Assembly (NCBI RefSeq): GCF_029960785.1
Contig: NZ_JASBQE010000003.1
Location: 283,580-347,579 of the forward strand
Length of the DNA stretch: 64,000 bases
Direction of reading: 5' to 3'
Source of the DNA: Polyangium sp. 15x6
GTDB taxonomy: Bacteria; Myxococcota_A; Polyangia; Polyangiales; Polyangiaceae
Within the stretch, counting starts at the first letter, position 1; each line of letters begins with the position of its first letter. A program made the translations under genes and the position numbers. The notes beneath the pieces were generated by a model. The model was given only the letters and a program-made list of their open reading frames with translations, had not been told where the DNA came from and searched no databases. Positions 8,301 through 17,834 of this stretch are shown piece by piece.

Positions 8301-11300
8301 GCGCGCTGGCTCGAACACCTCGCCGCGCTGAAGGCCGAGGCGTTCGGGGACACGGCGGCCGCGATCGAGGACTACCGGCGTGCCGCCGACCTCGCCGACG
8401 GCGGTGGCGACGGCGCGCTCGCCGAGCGCCTCTTCGAGCGCGTGCTCGCGCTCTCGGCCGACGATCGTGAGGCGGCCGAGCGGCTCGTCGATCTCTATCG
8501 CCGCTCCGAGGCGTGGGAGAAGCTTCCCACGGTCTACGAGGTCCTCTTCCGCACGGCGGCTGATGCTGCGGAGCGCGCGGACAAACTGCTCGCGTTCGAG
8601 GACGCGGCCATCCACGCGAAGGCGACCACGCGCTTCGTGGGCGCGGCGGACGCGCTCCTCGCAGACGAGGGCGCGCTCGACGTGGGCCCGCGCGAGGCGC
8701 TCCAGGCGGCGCGCGCGCGTGTGCTCGCGGCCGACCCCGATCGCCAGGAAGACGCCGCGGCGGCGTACCGGAGCATGATCCAGGGCGCGTCGGATCCCTG
8801 GACCGCGGTCGAGGCGTTCGAGGCGTTCCTCGATCGGAGCCCGCCCTCGCAGGCGCGGCTCGAGGATCGTCGCTGGGTGCTCGGCTTCCGCCTGCAACGC
8901 GCCGAGGGGGATCGTCGCATCGAGGCGCTGGTCGCGTGGGCGGCGGCCGAGGAGAACGTCTTCAAGGATCCGCGCGCGGCCGCGGACCTCTACGCCCGCG
9001 TGCTGGAGCAGGACCCGCAGAACGACGCGGCGCTCGCGGCGCGCAGCCGGCTCCTTCTGGACCTCGGCGACGTCGAGGGCGCAGCGGCGATGATGGCCGC
9101 CCGTCGCGATCTGCGCGAGGGCGCGGAGCGGACGGCGCTCGAGCTCGAGCTCGCGACGCTGCTGCTCGATCGTCTCGGGCGGGTGGACGAGGCGCTCGCC
9201 GCGGTGGAGCCGGTGCTCGAAGCCGAGCCGGGCAACGAGGGCGCGCTCGTGCTCCTCGAGCGTGCGCTCGCGCGGCCCGAGTCCCGCCGGCGCGCAGCCG
9301 AGATGCTGGAGCGCGCCTGCGACACGACGGACGACGAGTCGATCGCGGCGCGGATCCTGAAGCTGCTCATCGCGACGCCCGCGGACGCGAGTGACCTCGT
9401 GGATCTCCGCGCGGGCTGGTTCACGCGGCTGCTCGACAGGCCCGGCGCCGCGCCGGAGCTCGCCCTCGACCTCGCCGTGCGCGCGGTCGAGGAGCTGCCC
9501 TACGACGCCGCGCTGTGGGATCGCGCCGAGCAGCTCGGCCGTGACGCCGATCGGCCCGACCTCGTCGCCGAGGCCTATCGCAAGAAGCTCGAATCCGATT
9601 CCGTGCGCGAGCTCGATCCCGACACGCTCGACGACCTCGGGCGGCGCTCGGTCGACTACCACGAGGAGTTCTTCTTCGACGATCAGGACGCCGTCATGAA
9701 GCTCCTGCGCCGGGTCGTCGACGTCGCTCCCGATGCGCTCTGGGCATTCGAGCGCTTGAAGCTCGCCTACAACCAGAACGAGCGCTGGGCGGACCTCTTC
9801 TCGCTCTACGACCAGGCCATCGAGCGCACCGACGACAAGTTCGCGCGCGTCGAGCTCCTGGAGGACGCGGCCGAGTCGGCGAAGGACCTCGCGGGCGATC
9901 CGGATCGCGCCGTGCAGTACCTGGAGCAGCTCCTGCCGCTCAAGCCGCGCGACAAGAAGATCCGCACCTCGCTCGAGCGGCTCTACGAGCGCCTCGGCCG
10001 TCATCGCCCGCTCATCGATCTTCTCTCGCACGAGCTCGCCTCGCTCGACGTCGAGGCGGCGCAGAAGCTCCGCGCGCGGATCGCCACGTTGTGGCTCGAC
10101 GGCGTCGCCGAGCCCGACGCCGCCTTCCGCGTCGTCGAGGAGATGCTCTCCGTCGAGCCGTCGCGCGCCGAGGCGCTCGACCTCCTCGAGCGCGTCCTCG
10201 CCGCCACGGGCTCGGCCGAGCCGCTCTCCGTCCGGCCGAGCGCGGAGGCCGAGAACACGGCCCGCCAGCGCGCGGCCGTCGTCCTCGAACAGCGCTACCG
10301 CAGCGAGGAGCGACACGAGGACCTCGCGCGCGTGCTCGCCGTCCGCCTCGAAGCCGCGGTCGATCCGGCCGCGCGCGGCGCGCTCCTGCGCGAGATCGTC
10401 TCCTTGCGCGCCGACGTCCTCGACGATCCGGCGAGCGCGCTGGAGAGCCTCGCCGCGCTCGTCGCGCTGGAGCCCGCCGAGCCGAGCCACCGCGCCGAGC
10501 TCGAGCGGCTCGCCGCGCGTGTCGATCGCTTCGATCGGCTCGCCGAGGTCCTCGTCACGGTCTCCGAGGGCGCCGGAGGCGCGCTCAAGATCGAGCTCCT
10601 CTCTCGCGCTTCGGCGATCTACGTCGAGAAGCTCGGCGATCGCGGTCGCGCGATCGATCTCGGCCGGACGATCCTCTCGCTCGAACCGGAGCACCCCGAG
10701 CTCGTGGTCGGGCCCGCGCGTGATCTCGAGCGCCTCCTCGCGGAGGAGGGACGTTCGGCGGAGCGCTGCGAGGTCCTCGAACGGCTCGCGCGCCTCGAAA
10801 CGGATCCCGACGCGCGCCGCGCCACGTTGCTCGAAGTCGCGCGCATCGCGTCGAGCGAGCTCGGCGACAAACCGCGCGCCATCGCGGCGTATCGTGCTCG
10901 CCTCGCGGACGAGCCGCGTGACCTCGACGCGCTCGGCGGCCTTTCGCTCGACCTCGAATCCGAGAGCCGCTTCGGCGAGCTCGCGGAGGTCCTCGAGCGC
11001 CGCGCCGAGCTCACCGAGGGCGACGCCGCGCGGCAGGATCTCGTGCGCGTCGCGGCGATCTGCGACCAGGAGCTCCGCGACGTGGCCCGCGCGATCACCG
11101 TGTGGGAAGGCGTGCGCGCCCGCTTCGGCGCCGACGACGAGAGCTGCGACGCGCTCGCCCGGCTCCTCGAAAAGGCGGCGCGCTGGCCCGATCTCGTGGC
11201 GTTGCTCCACACGAGCGCCACGCAGGCAGACGAGGCCGGGGCCAACGTCGCCCGCGCGGCGGAGCTCTACCGCCGCCTCGGCGACGTGCAGCGCGATCGC

Positions 11301-14300
11301 ACCGGGCAGTGGGCCGAGGCCGTCGCGAGCTACGAGGCCGCGATTCGTTGCGCGGATCCGGGAGGCCTCGCGCTCTCCGGCCTCGAATCGTTGCTCTCGC
11401 TGATCGACCTCGACGACGAGGCGCGCCGGCCCATCCTCGCGGCCGCGGTCCGGGTGCTCACGGCCGCGTACGCGGCCTCGGGCGACTGGCAGCGCACCAT
11501 CGATCTGCTCGAGCCGCGCCTCGCCGCCGCGACGTCCGCCGCCGAACGTACGGCGATCCTCACGGAGACCGCGTCGCTGCACGAGCACCGCCGGAGCGAC
11601 CCGGCCGCGGCGTTCGACGCGGTGTGGCGCGCGTTTGCCGCCGTGAAGACGCCCGAGCTCTCGGCCGAGGTTCTGCGCCTCGCCGCGACCGCGGATCGCT
11701 GGGCCGACGTGGCCGACGCGTTCCCGGCGATCGAGGCGCAAGGCGACGTCCCGCCCGACGTCGCGCGGGCCCTCTGGTGGAGCGTCGCGCTCTGGCACCG
11801 CGATCGCCGCGGGGACGAGCGCGCCGCCGAGATCGCGATCGAGCGCGCGCTCACGTACGACCCGGCGAACGCCGAGATGCTCGCGGCGCTCGTCGAGCTG
11901 CGTCGTCACACGCCCGGCAAGCCCCTCGTCGACGCGCTGCTGCGCCTCAGCGAGGTCTCCGCGGACGCGCTCCCGCTCCACCGCGAGGCCGTCACGGTCG
12001 CCAGCGACCACGTGGGCGACCCGAGCCTCGCGAAGAGCATCGCCGAGGCCATGCTCCAGAAGGCCGAGGCGCGCTGGATCGGCGAGGGCTCGGACCCGCT
12101 CAGCGAGGCCGCGACCTTCGCCGCGTGGGCGCTCGACGTCCTCGTGCGCGTTTGCCGCGAAGAGGGCGACCTCGCGCGTGTCGTCGCGCTTTGCCTCGAC
12201 GGAGCGAAGCTCCCCTTCGAGGCTTCGCGCCGCCGCTCGCTCCGCCTCGCTGCCGCAGAGATCTCCGACGCGCAGCCGGCGATCGCGATCTACGAGGAGC
12301 TCTTCGGGGAGGATCCGACCGACGAGCTCGTCGGCTCGCGCCTCGAAGAGCTCTATCGCAAGGAGGGGCGCCGCACCGAGCTCCTCACCCTGCGCGAGCG
12401 CCAGATCTCCGTGGCCGAGGACGTCCTCTCGCGCGTCGATCTGCGCCTCGACCTCGCGTTCCTGCTCGTCGAGTCGGGCGACGCGGATCGCGCGATCGGG
12501 TCGCTCCGCAAGAACCTCGAAGAGAGCCCCTCGCACGCGCCCTCCGTCGACAAACTCGCCGAGCTCTTCGGCGAGCGTGGCGATCACGGCGCTCTCGCGG
12601 CGCTCTGGGAGGATCAGGCGGCGCGGCGCGAGGCCGATCGCGACACGGCGGCGGCCGCCGAGTTGTGGCGACGGGCCGCGATCATCGCCGAGACGCGCGT
12701 CGGGGATCTCCCGCGCGCGATCAGCGATTACCGCCGCGCCGCGCGGTACCGCGACATGGCCTCGCTCGACGCGCTCGCGCGCCTCTTCACGGCGCGCGGC
12801 GATCACGCGGCCGCCGCGGAGGTCCTCGAGACCATCTGCGCGGACGCGCCGGCCGACGCCTCGCCGCACCCGGTCCTGCGTCTGGCCGAGGCCTACATCG
12901 CCTCGGGCGAGCCCGCGCTCGCGCAGCAGCGCCTCGAAGAGGCACAGGGCCGCGTCGCCGACCCTGCGCCGCTCCGGGCGCGCCTCTCCGTCCTCTACCG
13001 CGAGGCGGAGGCGTGGGGCCCGCTCGCCGAGCTCATCGCCATCGAGGCGGCGCACACCGAGAACGCCGCGAAGCGCACGGCCCTCCTCCGCGAGGCCGCC
13101 GATCTGCACTTCTCGAAGCGGAACCAGCCGGAGGCGGCCGTCCCGCTGCTCGAGCAGGCGGCGCAGCTCACGCCCGACGATCGCGCGATCAAGCTCTCGC
13201 TCTGCGACGCGCTCAGCGCGGCGGGTCGCTCGGACGAGGCCTCGAACATCCTTCGCCAGATCATCGACGCGTACGGCAGCCGGCGTCCGAAGGACCGCGC
13301 GATCGTGCACTACTACCTGGCGCGGGTCTTCCTGTCGTCGGGGGATCGCAAGGCCGCGCTCGCCGAGCTCGACGTCGCGCTCAAGATCGACCCGACGCAC
13401 CCGGAGATCCTGCTCGCGCTCGCGCGCCTGTCCTTCGACGAGGGCCAGTTCGATCGGGCGCAGCGCACGTACCGCTCGCTGCTCATGATGGTGCGGCGCC
13501 TGCGCGACGAGCAGGGCTCGCCCGCCGTCACGCGCACCGAGGTGCTCATCGCGCTCGCGGAGATCGCCGATCGCCAGGGCGATCCCGATCGCTCCGCCGA
13601 GCACGTGGAGTCCGCGTTCGAGGCCTCGCGCGAGAGCCCGGACGAGGCCGATCGCCTCGTGCGCGCCCTCCGTGGCCGCCAGAACCACGCGCTCCTCGCG
13701 CGCGCGCTCGAACTCCGGCTCGAGGGCGCGGGCGGCGACGCGGCGTCCACGGCGCCCGTGCTCGCCGAGCTCGCCTCGCTCTACGAGCAGCACCTCGGCC
13801 GCGCCGAGGACGCGCTCTCGTTGTGGCTGCGCGCGCTCGCGGTGCGACCGACCTCCGCGGACGCGCATCGGTCGGCGCTCGGGCTCGCCCGCCGCCTCGG
13901 CGCGGTCGAGAAGTATCTCGACGCTCTGCGTAAACTCGTCGCCGCGACGACGGTCGATCCTCCGCTCGTCGACCTCCTCCTCCACCTCGGTCGTGCGCTC
14001 TCCGGCGAGGGTGGCGACGCGGCCCAGGCGGACGAGGCGTTCCGGCGCGCCGAGGCGCTCTTGCTGGAGCGGCCGGGTGATCGCCGGATCCACGAGGTCT
14101 GGCGCGCGCTCGAAGCCTCCTGCGAGCAGCGCGGCGATCGCGAGGGGCAGATCGCTCTGCTCGAGAAGCGGATCGCCGCCGCGAGCGAGAGCGCTCCGCC
14201 GGCCGAGCTCGCCGATGGCCTCTACCGCCTCGCCGAGCTCGCGCTGCGCGAGCCCGGCGGCGCGGGGCGCGGCGTGCCCGCGCTCGAGCGTGCCCTCTCG

Positions 14301-16373
14301 CTCGACGCGTCGCCCGATCGCGCCGAGGCGATCTTCCGCCTCGGCCTCCAGCGCGAAGAGAACGCGGCCCTGATCGCCCCGCTCTTCGAGCGCTTCGCGC
14401 GCAAGCACGAGCGCTCCCGTGCGCTCGTCGACGCGCTCGTCCTGCTTGCGCCCGAGCGTGGGGCCGACCTCTACCGTGAGGCCGTCTCCGTCGCCGAGGG
14501 CCTCGGGGACACGGCGCTCGTCGAGTCCGTCCTGCGGCGCGCGCTCAGCCGCGAGGAGGGCGTCGCCGATACGTCGGACGACCTCTGGGCGCTCGTCGCG
14601 CTCGCCAAGGTGCGCGCCGCGGCCGAGGACTGGGCCGAGGCGCGGGCCCTCGAAGAGCGCGCCGCGCGCGTGGCCGCCCCCGGCGACGAGCGGGGCCACC
14701 TGCTCGCGGCCGCGTCGATCGCTCGCGACAAACTCGGCGACCTCGCCGGAGCCGCGCGGCTTTATGCCGAGCTCTTCGAGCGTGAGCCTGCCGATCGCGA
14801 CCTCTGGGGTCCGCTCGCCGATCTCTACCGGAGCCTCGGCGAGGACGAGTCCCTCGGCCGCCTCATCGAGCAGGTCGTCCCGCTGCTCGAGACGGTCGAG
14901 GATCGCTCGCGCATGCGCCTCGAACGCGCGCGCCTCGCGCAGAAGCGTGAAGGCGGCGCCGACGAGGCGATCACGACCCTCACGGAGCTGCTCGACGACG
15001 ATCCCGCGAACGAGGAGGCGGCCACGCTGCTCTCCGGCTTGCTTTTGGCCGCGGGCCGCTTCGAGGATCTCGCCTCGCTCCTCGAGCGTCGCATCGACCT
15101 CGCCAAGGATCGCGAGGACACGGCGGGCGTCGCGTCGCTCTCGATGCGGCTCGGCGCGCTGCTCGAACAGCAAGGCGAGCCGGCCCGCGCCCGCGACGCC
15201 TACCACGGCATCCTCGACTGGGACGCGACGAACCTCGACGCGCTGCGCTCCATCGTGCGCATCTGCGAGAAGGCCGAGGATCCCTCGGAGCTCGCGGACG
15301 CCCTCGAAAAGCTCCTCGGCGCAGAGAAGGGCGAGGCCGCGGAGGCCACGGCGCAGCGGCTCGCCGCGATCCGCGCCGAGCAGGGCGACGAGGACGGCGT
15401 GGATCGCGCGCTCGAAGCGGGTTACCGCGCGTTCCCGACGAGCACCGTCCTCGGCGTCAAGCTGAAGGAGCGCTTCGAGTCGCGGGAAGACTTCCGCAAG
15501 GTCGCGGACGTCTACCAGATCGAGGCCGAGGGCCGGACCACGAAGGAAGACCGCGTCGGTTGCCTCCGCAAGGCCGCCGCGATCCTCCGCGACAAGGAGC
15601 AGGATCTGCCGGGCGCCATCGAGATCCTGAAGCGCGCGCTCGACATCGACCCGCTCGATCGCGCCCTCGTCGCCGAGCTCGTTGGGGCTCAAAGCGAGAT
15701 GGGTGATCACCAGCTCGCGGCGGCCTCGATCGCGTCGGCGGCGGCGAACCTCGAGGGCGTGGCCGCGGTCGAGCTCCTGCTCCACGCCGCGCGCCTGCTC
15801 CTCGCGACGCCCGAGGGCGCGAGCGCTGCGGTGGAGCTCGTCGAGGATGCGCGTCGCCGGCAGCCGGACGCGTGGGAGCCCGTCATCGTGGTCGCCGAGG
15901 CGTACGTCGCGGCGGGTCGCGTCGACGAGGCGCGCCCGCTCGCCACGAACGCCGTCGCCGCGTACGAGGGCCGTCGGTCGAGGACGCTCGCGGCTGCGCA
16001 CCGCGCGCTCGCGCACGTCGAGCGCGCGTCGGGCAACGACGACGCCGCGTTCGAGCAGCTCTCGAAGGCGTTCGACAACGACGCGGGCAGCGCCGAGATC
16101 GCGCTCGAGCTCGGTCAATTCGCGGTCGATCGTGGCGAGCACGACGTCGCTTCGCGTGCGCTTCGTGCGGTCACGATGATGAAGATCACGACGCCGGGCT
16201 CGGTCGAGGGCACGACGTCGCGAGCCCGCGCGCTCGCGTATTTCCACCTCGGAAGGCTCGCGGTTGCGCAAGGGGATCGCGGCAAGGCGCGCCTCCTCGT
16301 CGAGAAAGCCCTCGCCGAGGACGCGAACCTCGACGCTGCGCGCGACCTCGCGGACGAGCTCGCGAGCGGCTGA
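5340..16373 (+). CDS. Giant tetratricopeptide-repeat protein (3,677 aa)
   Basis: One uninterrupted 11-kb gene encoding about 3,677 residues made almost entirely of TPR-like helical hairpins. Recurrent pieces read A--Y---L--DP-D--A---L and typically end each unit with DP or EP before the next helix pair. There is no signal peptide, membrane segment or enzymatic motif, so a cytosolic scaffold is the best guess. The ATG at 5340 follows GGAAGGGAC, a good Shine-Dalgarno, and is preferred over the TTG/ATG-like start at 5268. A very long frame is also open on the opposite strand; it sits in codon register with this gene and is explained by scarcity of TTA, CTA and TCA codons. A hairpin with a T-run 200 nt downstream could end the transcript. 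Partner proteins are unknown. Confidence 0.9.
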   Translation: MQESKTGRAVPQLDTVASALEQTLENEPALLDLLAQALAKGASPGELWDMLHQAAHRDNRIAELAAAYDAICRDRKIRLLQPAAQIELLLSASAFLVDYAGDGGTAQPHLERVMQLSPGNVDAFQRLEAILRDREDWTKLAELYTQMAAHRQDKQEQLAFLRAAVQILAALPGEEDKAFKLHQQILRLDPTDADSRNAMAERFIAAGRFADVAKLYEQAIAADPPPAEEELLALREQAIELYSVSLHEIEKALPHAEEVLKKNPDSELAWRTCEQLLTHKTLAARAAAAIENVFMSREQYEDAARMLTIQIDSVRGPRRLEAQKRLAALQYQHLGDLGAAFTLYEGILTVDPNDDEVRARYRSIGAALDRRLDVTRVLTRASAGAKDPLVRAKIAADLGELFLETGDPKRARASFQSAVDAGLAEDAGVRAARALVDLCEQASDWSALAAALDRLSDIEPEPDARAGAAERLARLREETLGDAPGAIAAYRKLIGTSLESEALPALERLYEAAGDEVSLADVLERRAALETDREAARDLAFRAADLRAARSNDLGAVLDGWRRFLQTYGPTREIHARILPLLEREQRWEELAQTLDAEAGLAPSEERIAILAKLAQVRLSRLGDGAGALDAYRQALDLDRSDKACRQAVERMLGSGDHRLGAADVLEPIYREEGATQGLLKILEVRGDVAKDASDQLAALREATQIAEGDLGDTKRALQFAGLGLRIATNHVADDVPEWLSTVERLAGNDAARRAGILIQALGNRNVDHPAIAELAKATGEALAVYGDFVGALSVLRNALAFEPSSPDLIARIDGLLQKHGNAQERLALYKGALAATTDPDRRRQIFHSIGTIERRGLRDLAAAAATYRRALEEDAGDRGAYEALLDVLEEASDAEGLYAALASGVERAADAEERAAITLRMANLSASRGWIDRARQHYRSLLDEGTTLSDETLDRIAELARKAGDNDLYRVLLERRISTADGPLAEARWLEHLAALKAEAFGDTAAAIEDYRRAADLADGGGDGALAERLFERVLALSADDREAAERLVDLYRRSEAWEKLPTVYEVLFRTAADAAERADKLLAFEDAAIHAKATTRFVGAADALLADEGALDVGPREALQAARARVLAADPDRQEDAAAAYRSMIQGASDPWTAVEAFEAFLDRSPPSQARLEDRRWVLGFRLQRAEGDRRIEALVAWAAAEENVFKDPRAAADLYARVLEQDPQNDAALAARSRLLLDLGDVEGAAAMMAARRDLREGAERTALELELATLLLDRLGRVDEALAAVEPVLEAEPGNEGALVLLERALARPESRRRAAEMLERACDTTDDESIAARILKLLIATPADASDLVDLRAGWFTRLLDRPGAAPELALDLAVRAVEELPYDAALWDRAEQLGRDADRPDLVAEAYRKKLESDSVRELDPDTLDDLGRRSVDYHEEFFFDDQDAVMKLLRRVVDVAPDALWAFERLKLAYNQNERWADLFSLYDQAIERTDDKFARVELLEDAAESAKDLAGDPDRAVQYLEQLLPLKPRDKKIRTSLERLYERLGRHRPLIDLLSHELASLDVEAAQKLRARIATLWLDGVAEPDAAFRVVEEMLSVEPSRAEALDLLERVLAATGSAEPLSVRPSAEAENTARQRAAVVLEQRYRSEERHEDLARVLAVRLEAAVDPAARGALLREIVSLRADVLDDPASALESLAALVALEPAEPSHRAELERLAARVDRFDRLAEVLVTVSEGAGGALKIELLSRASAIYVEKLGDRGRAIDLGRTILSLEPEHPELVVGPARDLERLLAEEGRSAERCEVLERLARLETDPDARRATLLEVARIASSELGDKPRAIAAYRARLADEPRDLDALGGLSLDLESESRFGELAEVLERRAELTEGDAARQDLVRVAAICDQELRDVARAITVWEGVRARFGADDESCDALARLLEKAARWPDLVALLHTSATQADEAGANVARAAELYRRLGDVQRDRTGQWAEAVASYEAAIRCADPGGLALSGLESLLSLIDLDDEARRPILAAAVRVLTAAYAASGDWQRTIDLLEPRLAAATSAAERTAILTETASLHEHRRSDPAAAFDAVWRAFAAVKTPELSAEVLRLAATADRWADVADAFPAIEAQGDVPPDVARALWWSVALWHRDRRGDERAAEIAIERALTYDPANAEMLAALVELRRHTPGKPLVDALLRLSEVSADALPLHREAVTVASDHVGDPSLAKSIAEAMLQKAEARWIGEGSDPLSEAATFAAWALDVLVRVCREEGDLARVVALCLDGAKLPFEASRRRSLRLAAAEISDAQPAIAIYEELFGEDPTDELVGSRLEELYRKEGRRTELLTLRERQISVAEDVLSRVDLRLDLAFLLVESGDADRAIGSLRKNLEESPSHAPSVDKLAELFGERGDHGALAALWEDQAARREADRDTAAAAELWRRAAIIAETRVGDLPRAISDYRRAARYRDMASLDALARLFTARGDHAAAAEVLETICADAPADASPHPVLRLAEAYIASGEPALAQQRLEEAQGRVADPAPLRARLSVLYREAEAWGPLAELIAIEAAHTENAAKRTALLREAADLHFSKRNQPEAAVPLLEQAAQLTPDDRAIKLSLCDALSAAGRSDEASNILRQIIDAYGSRRPKDRAIVHYYLARVFLSSGDRKAALAELDVALKIDPTHPEILLALARLSFDEGQFDRAQRTYRSLLMMVRRLRDEQGSPAVTRTEVLIALAEIADRQGDPDRSAEHVESAFEASRESPDEADRLVRALRGRQNHALLARALELRLEGAGGDAASTAPVLAELASLYEQHLGRAEDALSLWLRALAVRPTSADAHRSALGLARRLGAVEKYLDALRKLVAATTVDPPLVDLLLHLGRALSGEGGDAAQADEAFRRAEALLLERPGDRRIHEVWRALEASCEQRGDREGQIALLEKRIAAASESAPPAELADGLYRLAELALREPGGAGRGVPALERALSLDASPDRAEAIFRLGLQREENAALIAPLFERFARKHERSRALVDALVLLAPERGADLYREAVSVAEGLGDTALVESVLRRALSREEGVADTSDDLWALVALAKVRAAAEDWAEARALEERAARVAAPGDERGHLLAAASIARDKLGDLAGAARLYAELFEREPADRDLWGPLADLYRSLGEDESLGRLIEQVVPLLETVEDRSRMRLERARLAQKREGGADEAITTLTELLDDDPANEEAATLLSGLLLAAGRFEDLASLLERRIDLAKDREDTAGVASLSMRLGALLEQQGEPARARDAYHGILDWDATNLDALRSIVRICEKAEDPSELADALEKLLGAEKGEAAEATAQRLAAIRAEQGDEDGVDRALEAGYRAFPTSTVLGVKLKERFESREDFRKVADVYQIEAEGRTTKEDRVGCLRKAAAILRDKEQDLPGAIEILKRALDIDPLDRALVAELVGAQSEMGDHQLAAASIASAAANLEGVAAVELLLHAARLLLATPEGASAAVELVEDARRRQPDAWEPVIVVAEAYVAAGRVDEARPLATNAVAAYEGRRSRTLAAAHRALAHVERASGNDDAAFEQLSKAFDNDAGSAEIALELGQFAVDRGEHDVASRALRAVTMMKITTPGSVEGTTSRARALAYFHLGRLAVAQGDRGKARLLVEKALAEDANLDAARDLADELASG

Positions 16374-16696
16374 TCCGGCTCATTTTCCGCCCTTCTGGAA
16401 CCGCGCGCCGCGCACCCCCGCGGCGCGCTCCTTCCTCCTCCTTACATACCCACCGCCGCGCCGAACCCCAGCGATGCCTGTTTTCAGGCTGTTTTCGGGC
16501 CTTTTTGTGGTCCTTCTCCTCGGCTGCTCGCCCCTCTTCGAGCCCGTTCACCGCCTGGTAGAGCGACTCTCCGCGGCGAAATCGCTATTTCCCCCCGAAG
16601 ATTTCGCTTTTTTCGCGACGCACGCCGTGTATGGTTCACCCGAGCCGAGCGCGCGGCGAGGGGTCGCGCGCGACGCGGAGCTCGGAGGAATTTGCA
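16374..16696. other. 323-nt gap between the giant TPR gene and the HU-like gene
   Basis: This stretch is lower in GC than its surroundings. It holds the terminator-like hairpin at 16576-16613 and the leader and Shine-Dalgarno (GGAGGAATTTGCA) of the HU-like gene. The promoter of that gene should lie between the hairpin and about 16670; TATGGT at 16629-16634 is a possible -10 box but no convincing -35 box pairs with it. An ATG at 16474 opens a frame that begins like a lipoprotein signal, but I reject it as a gene. Confidence 0.6.
16576..16613 (+). terminator. Rho-independent terminator-like hairpin
   Basis: GCGAAATC (16576-16583) pairs perfectly with GATTTCGC (16600-16607) and is followed at once by six T residues (16608-16613). 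The loop is 16 nt. It lies 203 nt after the stop of the TPR gene and upstream of the HU-like gene, so it probably isolates the two transcripts. Confidence 0.65.
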
Positions 16697-17035
16697 ATGG
16701 CGACCAAGAAGAGTGCTGGGGGCGGGGCGAAGAAGTCGTTGAGCAAGAGCGCTCTGATCCAGGCGATCACGGAGGCTGCTGGGGACGAGATCTCCCGCAA
16801 GCAGGTCAAGAGTGTGCTCGAGTCTCTGGTCACGGTCGGGCACCGTGAGCTGAAGAAGTCGGGCGTCTTCACGCTGCCGGGCTTCGCGAAGTTCCGGGTG
16901 GTGAAGCGGCCGGCGACGAAGGCGCGCCAGGGCATCAACCCCTTCACCAAGCAGCCGATGACCTTCCCGGCGAAGCCCGCCAGCAAGTCGGTGCGTGCGC
17001 GTCCGATCAAGGCGATCAAGGACGCTCTCGCCTGA
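16697..17035 (+). CDS. HU/IHF-family nucleoid DNA-binding protein
   Basis: A 112-residue protein with a short Lys/Gly-rich N-terminal extension (ATKKSAGGGAKKS) followed by the HU fold: LSKSALIQAITEAAG, a helical dimer region (SRKQVKSVLESLV), and the DNA-binding beta arm with LPGFAKFRVVKRPATKARQGINP. The usual RNP tip is GINPFTK here. The start is fixed by GGAGGAATTTGCAATG, an excellent Shine-Dalgarno, and a strong terminator follows the stop by 36 nt, so it is probably a highly expressed single-gene unit. It should bind and bend DNA in the nucleoid with little sequence preference. The basic N-terminal extension is longer than in E. coli HU. Confidence 0.93.
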   Translation: MATKKSAGGGAKKSLSKSALIQAITEAAGDEISRKQVKSVLESLVTVGHRELKKSGVFTLPGFAKFRVVKRPATKARQGINPFTKQPMTFPAKPASKSVRARPIKAIKDALA

Positions 17036-17070
17036 TAGACCGCTGCTCCCCGTCGCGGCAGCAGCGCGCG

Positions 17071-17110
17071 ACGAACGGCCCTCGCGATGCGCGTGGGCCG
17101 TTCGTTTTTT
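17071..17110 (+). terminator. Strong Rho-independent terminator of the HU-like gene
   Basis: An 11-bp perfect stem (17071-17081 with 17095-17105) closes a 13-nt loop and runs into six T residues at 17105-17110. It is placed 36 nt after the HU-like stop codon. Confidence 0.9.
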
Positions 17111-17216
17111 GTGCCCGCAAAGAACGAACCCGCGAATCTTGGGGCTCCAATGATTCGCCGATCCGACGCGCGGCGCGGCCCTCACTCGATGGAGAGCCGC
17201 GCCGCCGCGGGTCGTT

Positions 17217-17834
17217 TCACTTCTTCTTCTTGTAGACCTGGATGGCCACGGGCCCCGTGCCCGTCTTCGCCGTCGCGTTGACCTTCACCATCGCCGGCAC
17301 CGGCCACGGCCACGCGTAGCAGCTCGTCTTCTGGCCGATCGACGCCGACGAACCCGCCTCCTGATCCACCGCGAGCGTCGGGTTCGCCGCGAGCGCGCCG
17401 AGCTGCGGCGGCAGAGCCGTCGCCATGTCGAGCGTCAGCGCCAGGTTGAGCTCCGTCACGCCGCCCGCGCCCTGCCCGATCACCGTGTAACAGAAGCCCG
17501 GCTCGAGCATCATCGTCGGCGTCGAGGCCGTCTGCCCCTCGGGCACCACCATGCAGAGCTGCCCACCTTCGGCTTTCATGCCGGGCGCCTCCACCTTCTC
17601 GCGCCCCTGCAGCATCGTCGTCAGCGCCAGCGACTGCACCGAATCACACGCTGCGACCGTCGGCGGGGGCGGGGGAGGCGGGGGAGGCGGGGGCGGGGGC
17701 GGGGGCGCCACGCTGGCGCCCGGACCCGGCTGCGGCGGCGTCTCGGGCTCGCTACCGCAGCCCGCCGACATCACCACGACCATCATCGACACGGCCGCCG
17801 CAGCGGCCCCCATGCACACCATCGAACGCGTCAT
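17217..17834 (-). CDS. Lipoprotein with poly-Pro linker and C-terminal CYxWPWP domain (paralogue of 18459-19286)
   Basis: The 205-residue product has a signal peptide ending in a lipobox-like MSAGC, so the mature protein should be lipid-anchored. A GSEPETPPQPG spacer leads into a run of about 15 prolines and then a globular domain of roughly 130 residues. That domain contains CMVVPEGQ, EPGFCYTVIGQG, a conserved SIGQKTSCYAWPWP motif and a C-terminal VAIQVYKKKK. The same landmarks occur in the same order in the lipoprotein encoded at 18459-19286, so the two are paralogues. The ATG at 17834 has GGAGG 7-11 nt upstream; 30 extra codons upstream are rejected. Function unknown; the domain may be a small beta-sandwich that binds something outside the cell. 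Confidence 0.85.
   Translation of the reverse strand: MTRSMVCMGAAAAAVSMMVVVMSAGCGSEPETPPQPGPGASVAPPPPPPPPPPPPPPPTVAACDSVQSLALTTMLQGREKVEAPGMKAEGGQLCMVVPEGQTASTPTMMLEPGFCYTVIGQGAGGVTELNLALTLDMATALPPQLGALAANPTLAVDQEAGSSASIGQKTSCYAWPWPVPAMVKVNATAKTGTGPVAIQVYKKKK

Noticed and set aside
5265..16271. A 3,668-codon open frame on the minus strand opposite the giant TPR gene
   Set aside because: It is in codon register with the TPR gene, so its stops would be TTA, CTA and TCA codons, which this high-GC gene avoids. Its translation is Arg/Glu-rich and has no family pattern; the TPR frame has clear repeats and a ribosome site.
16474..16848. Frame starting MPVFRLFSGLFVVLLLGCSP, like a lipoprotein signal, upstream of the HU-like gene
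   Set aside because: No Shine-Dalgarno; it runs through a terminator-like hairpin with a T-run and then continues out of frame through the HU-like gene. The signal-like start is probably a chance event.
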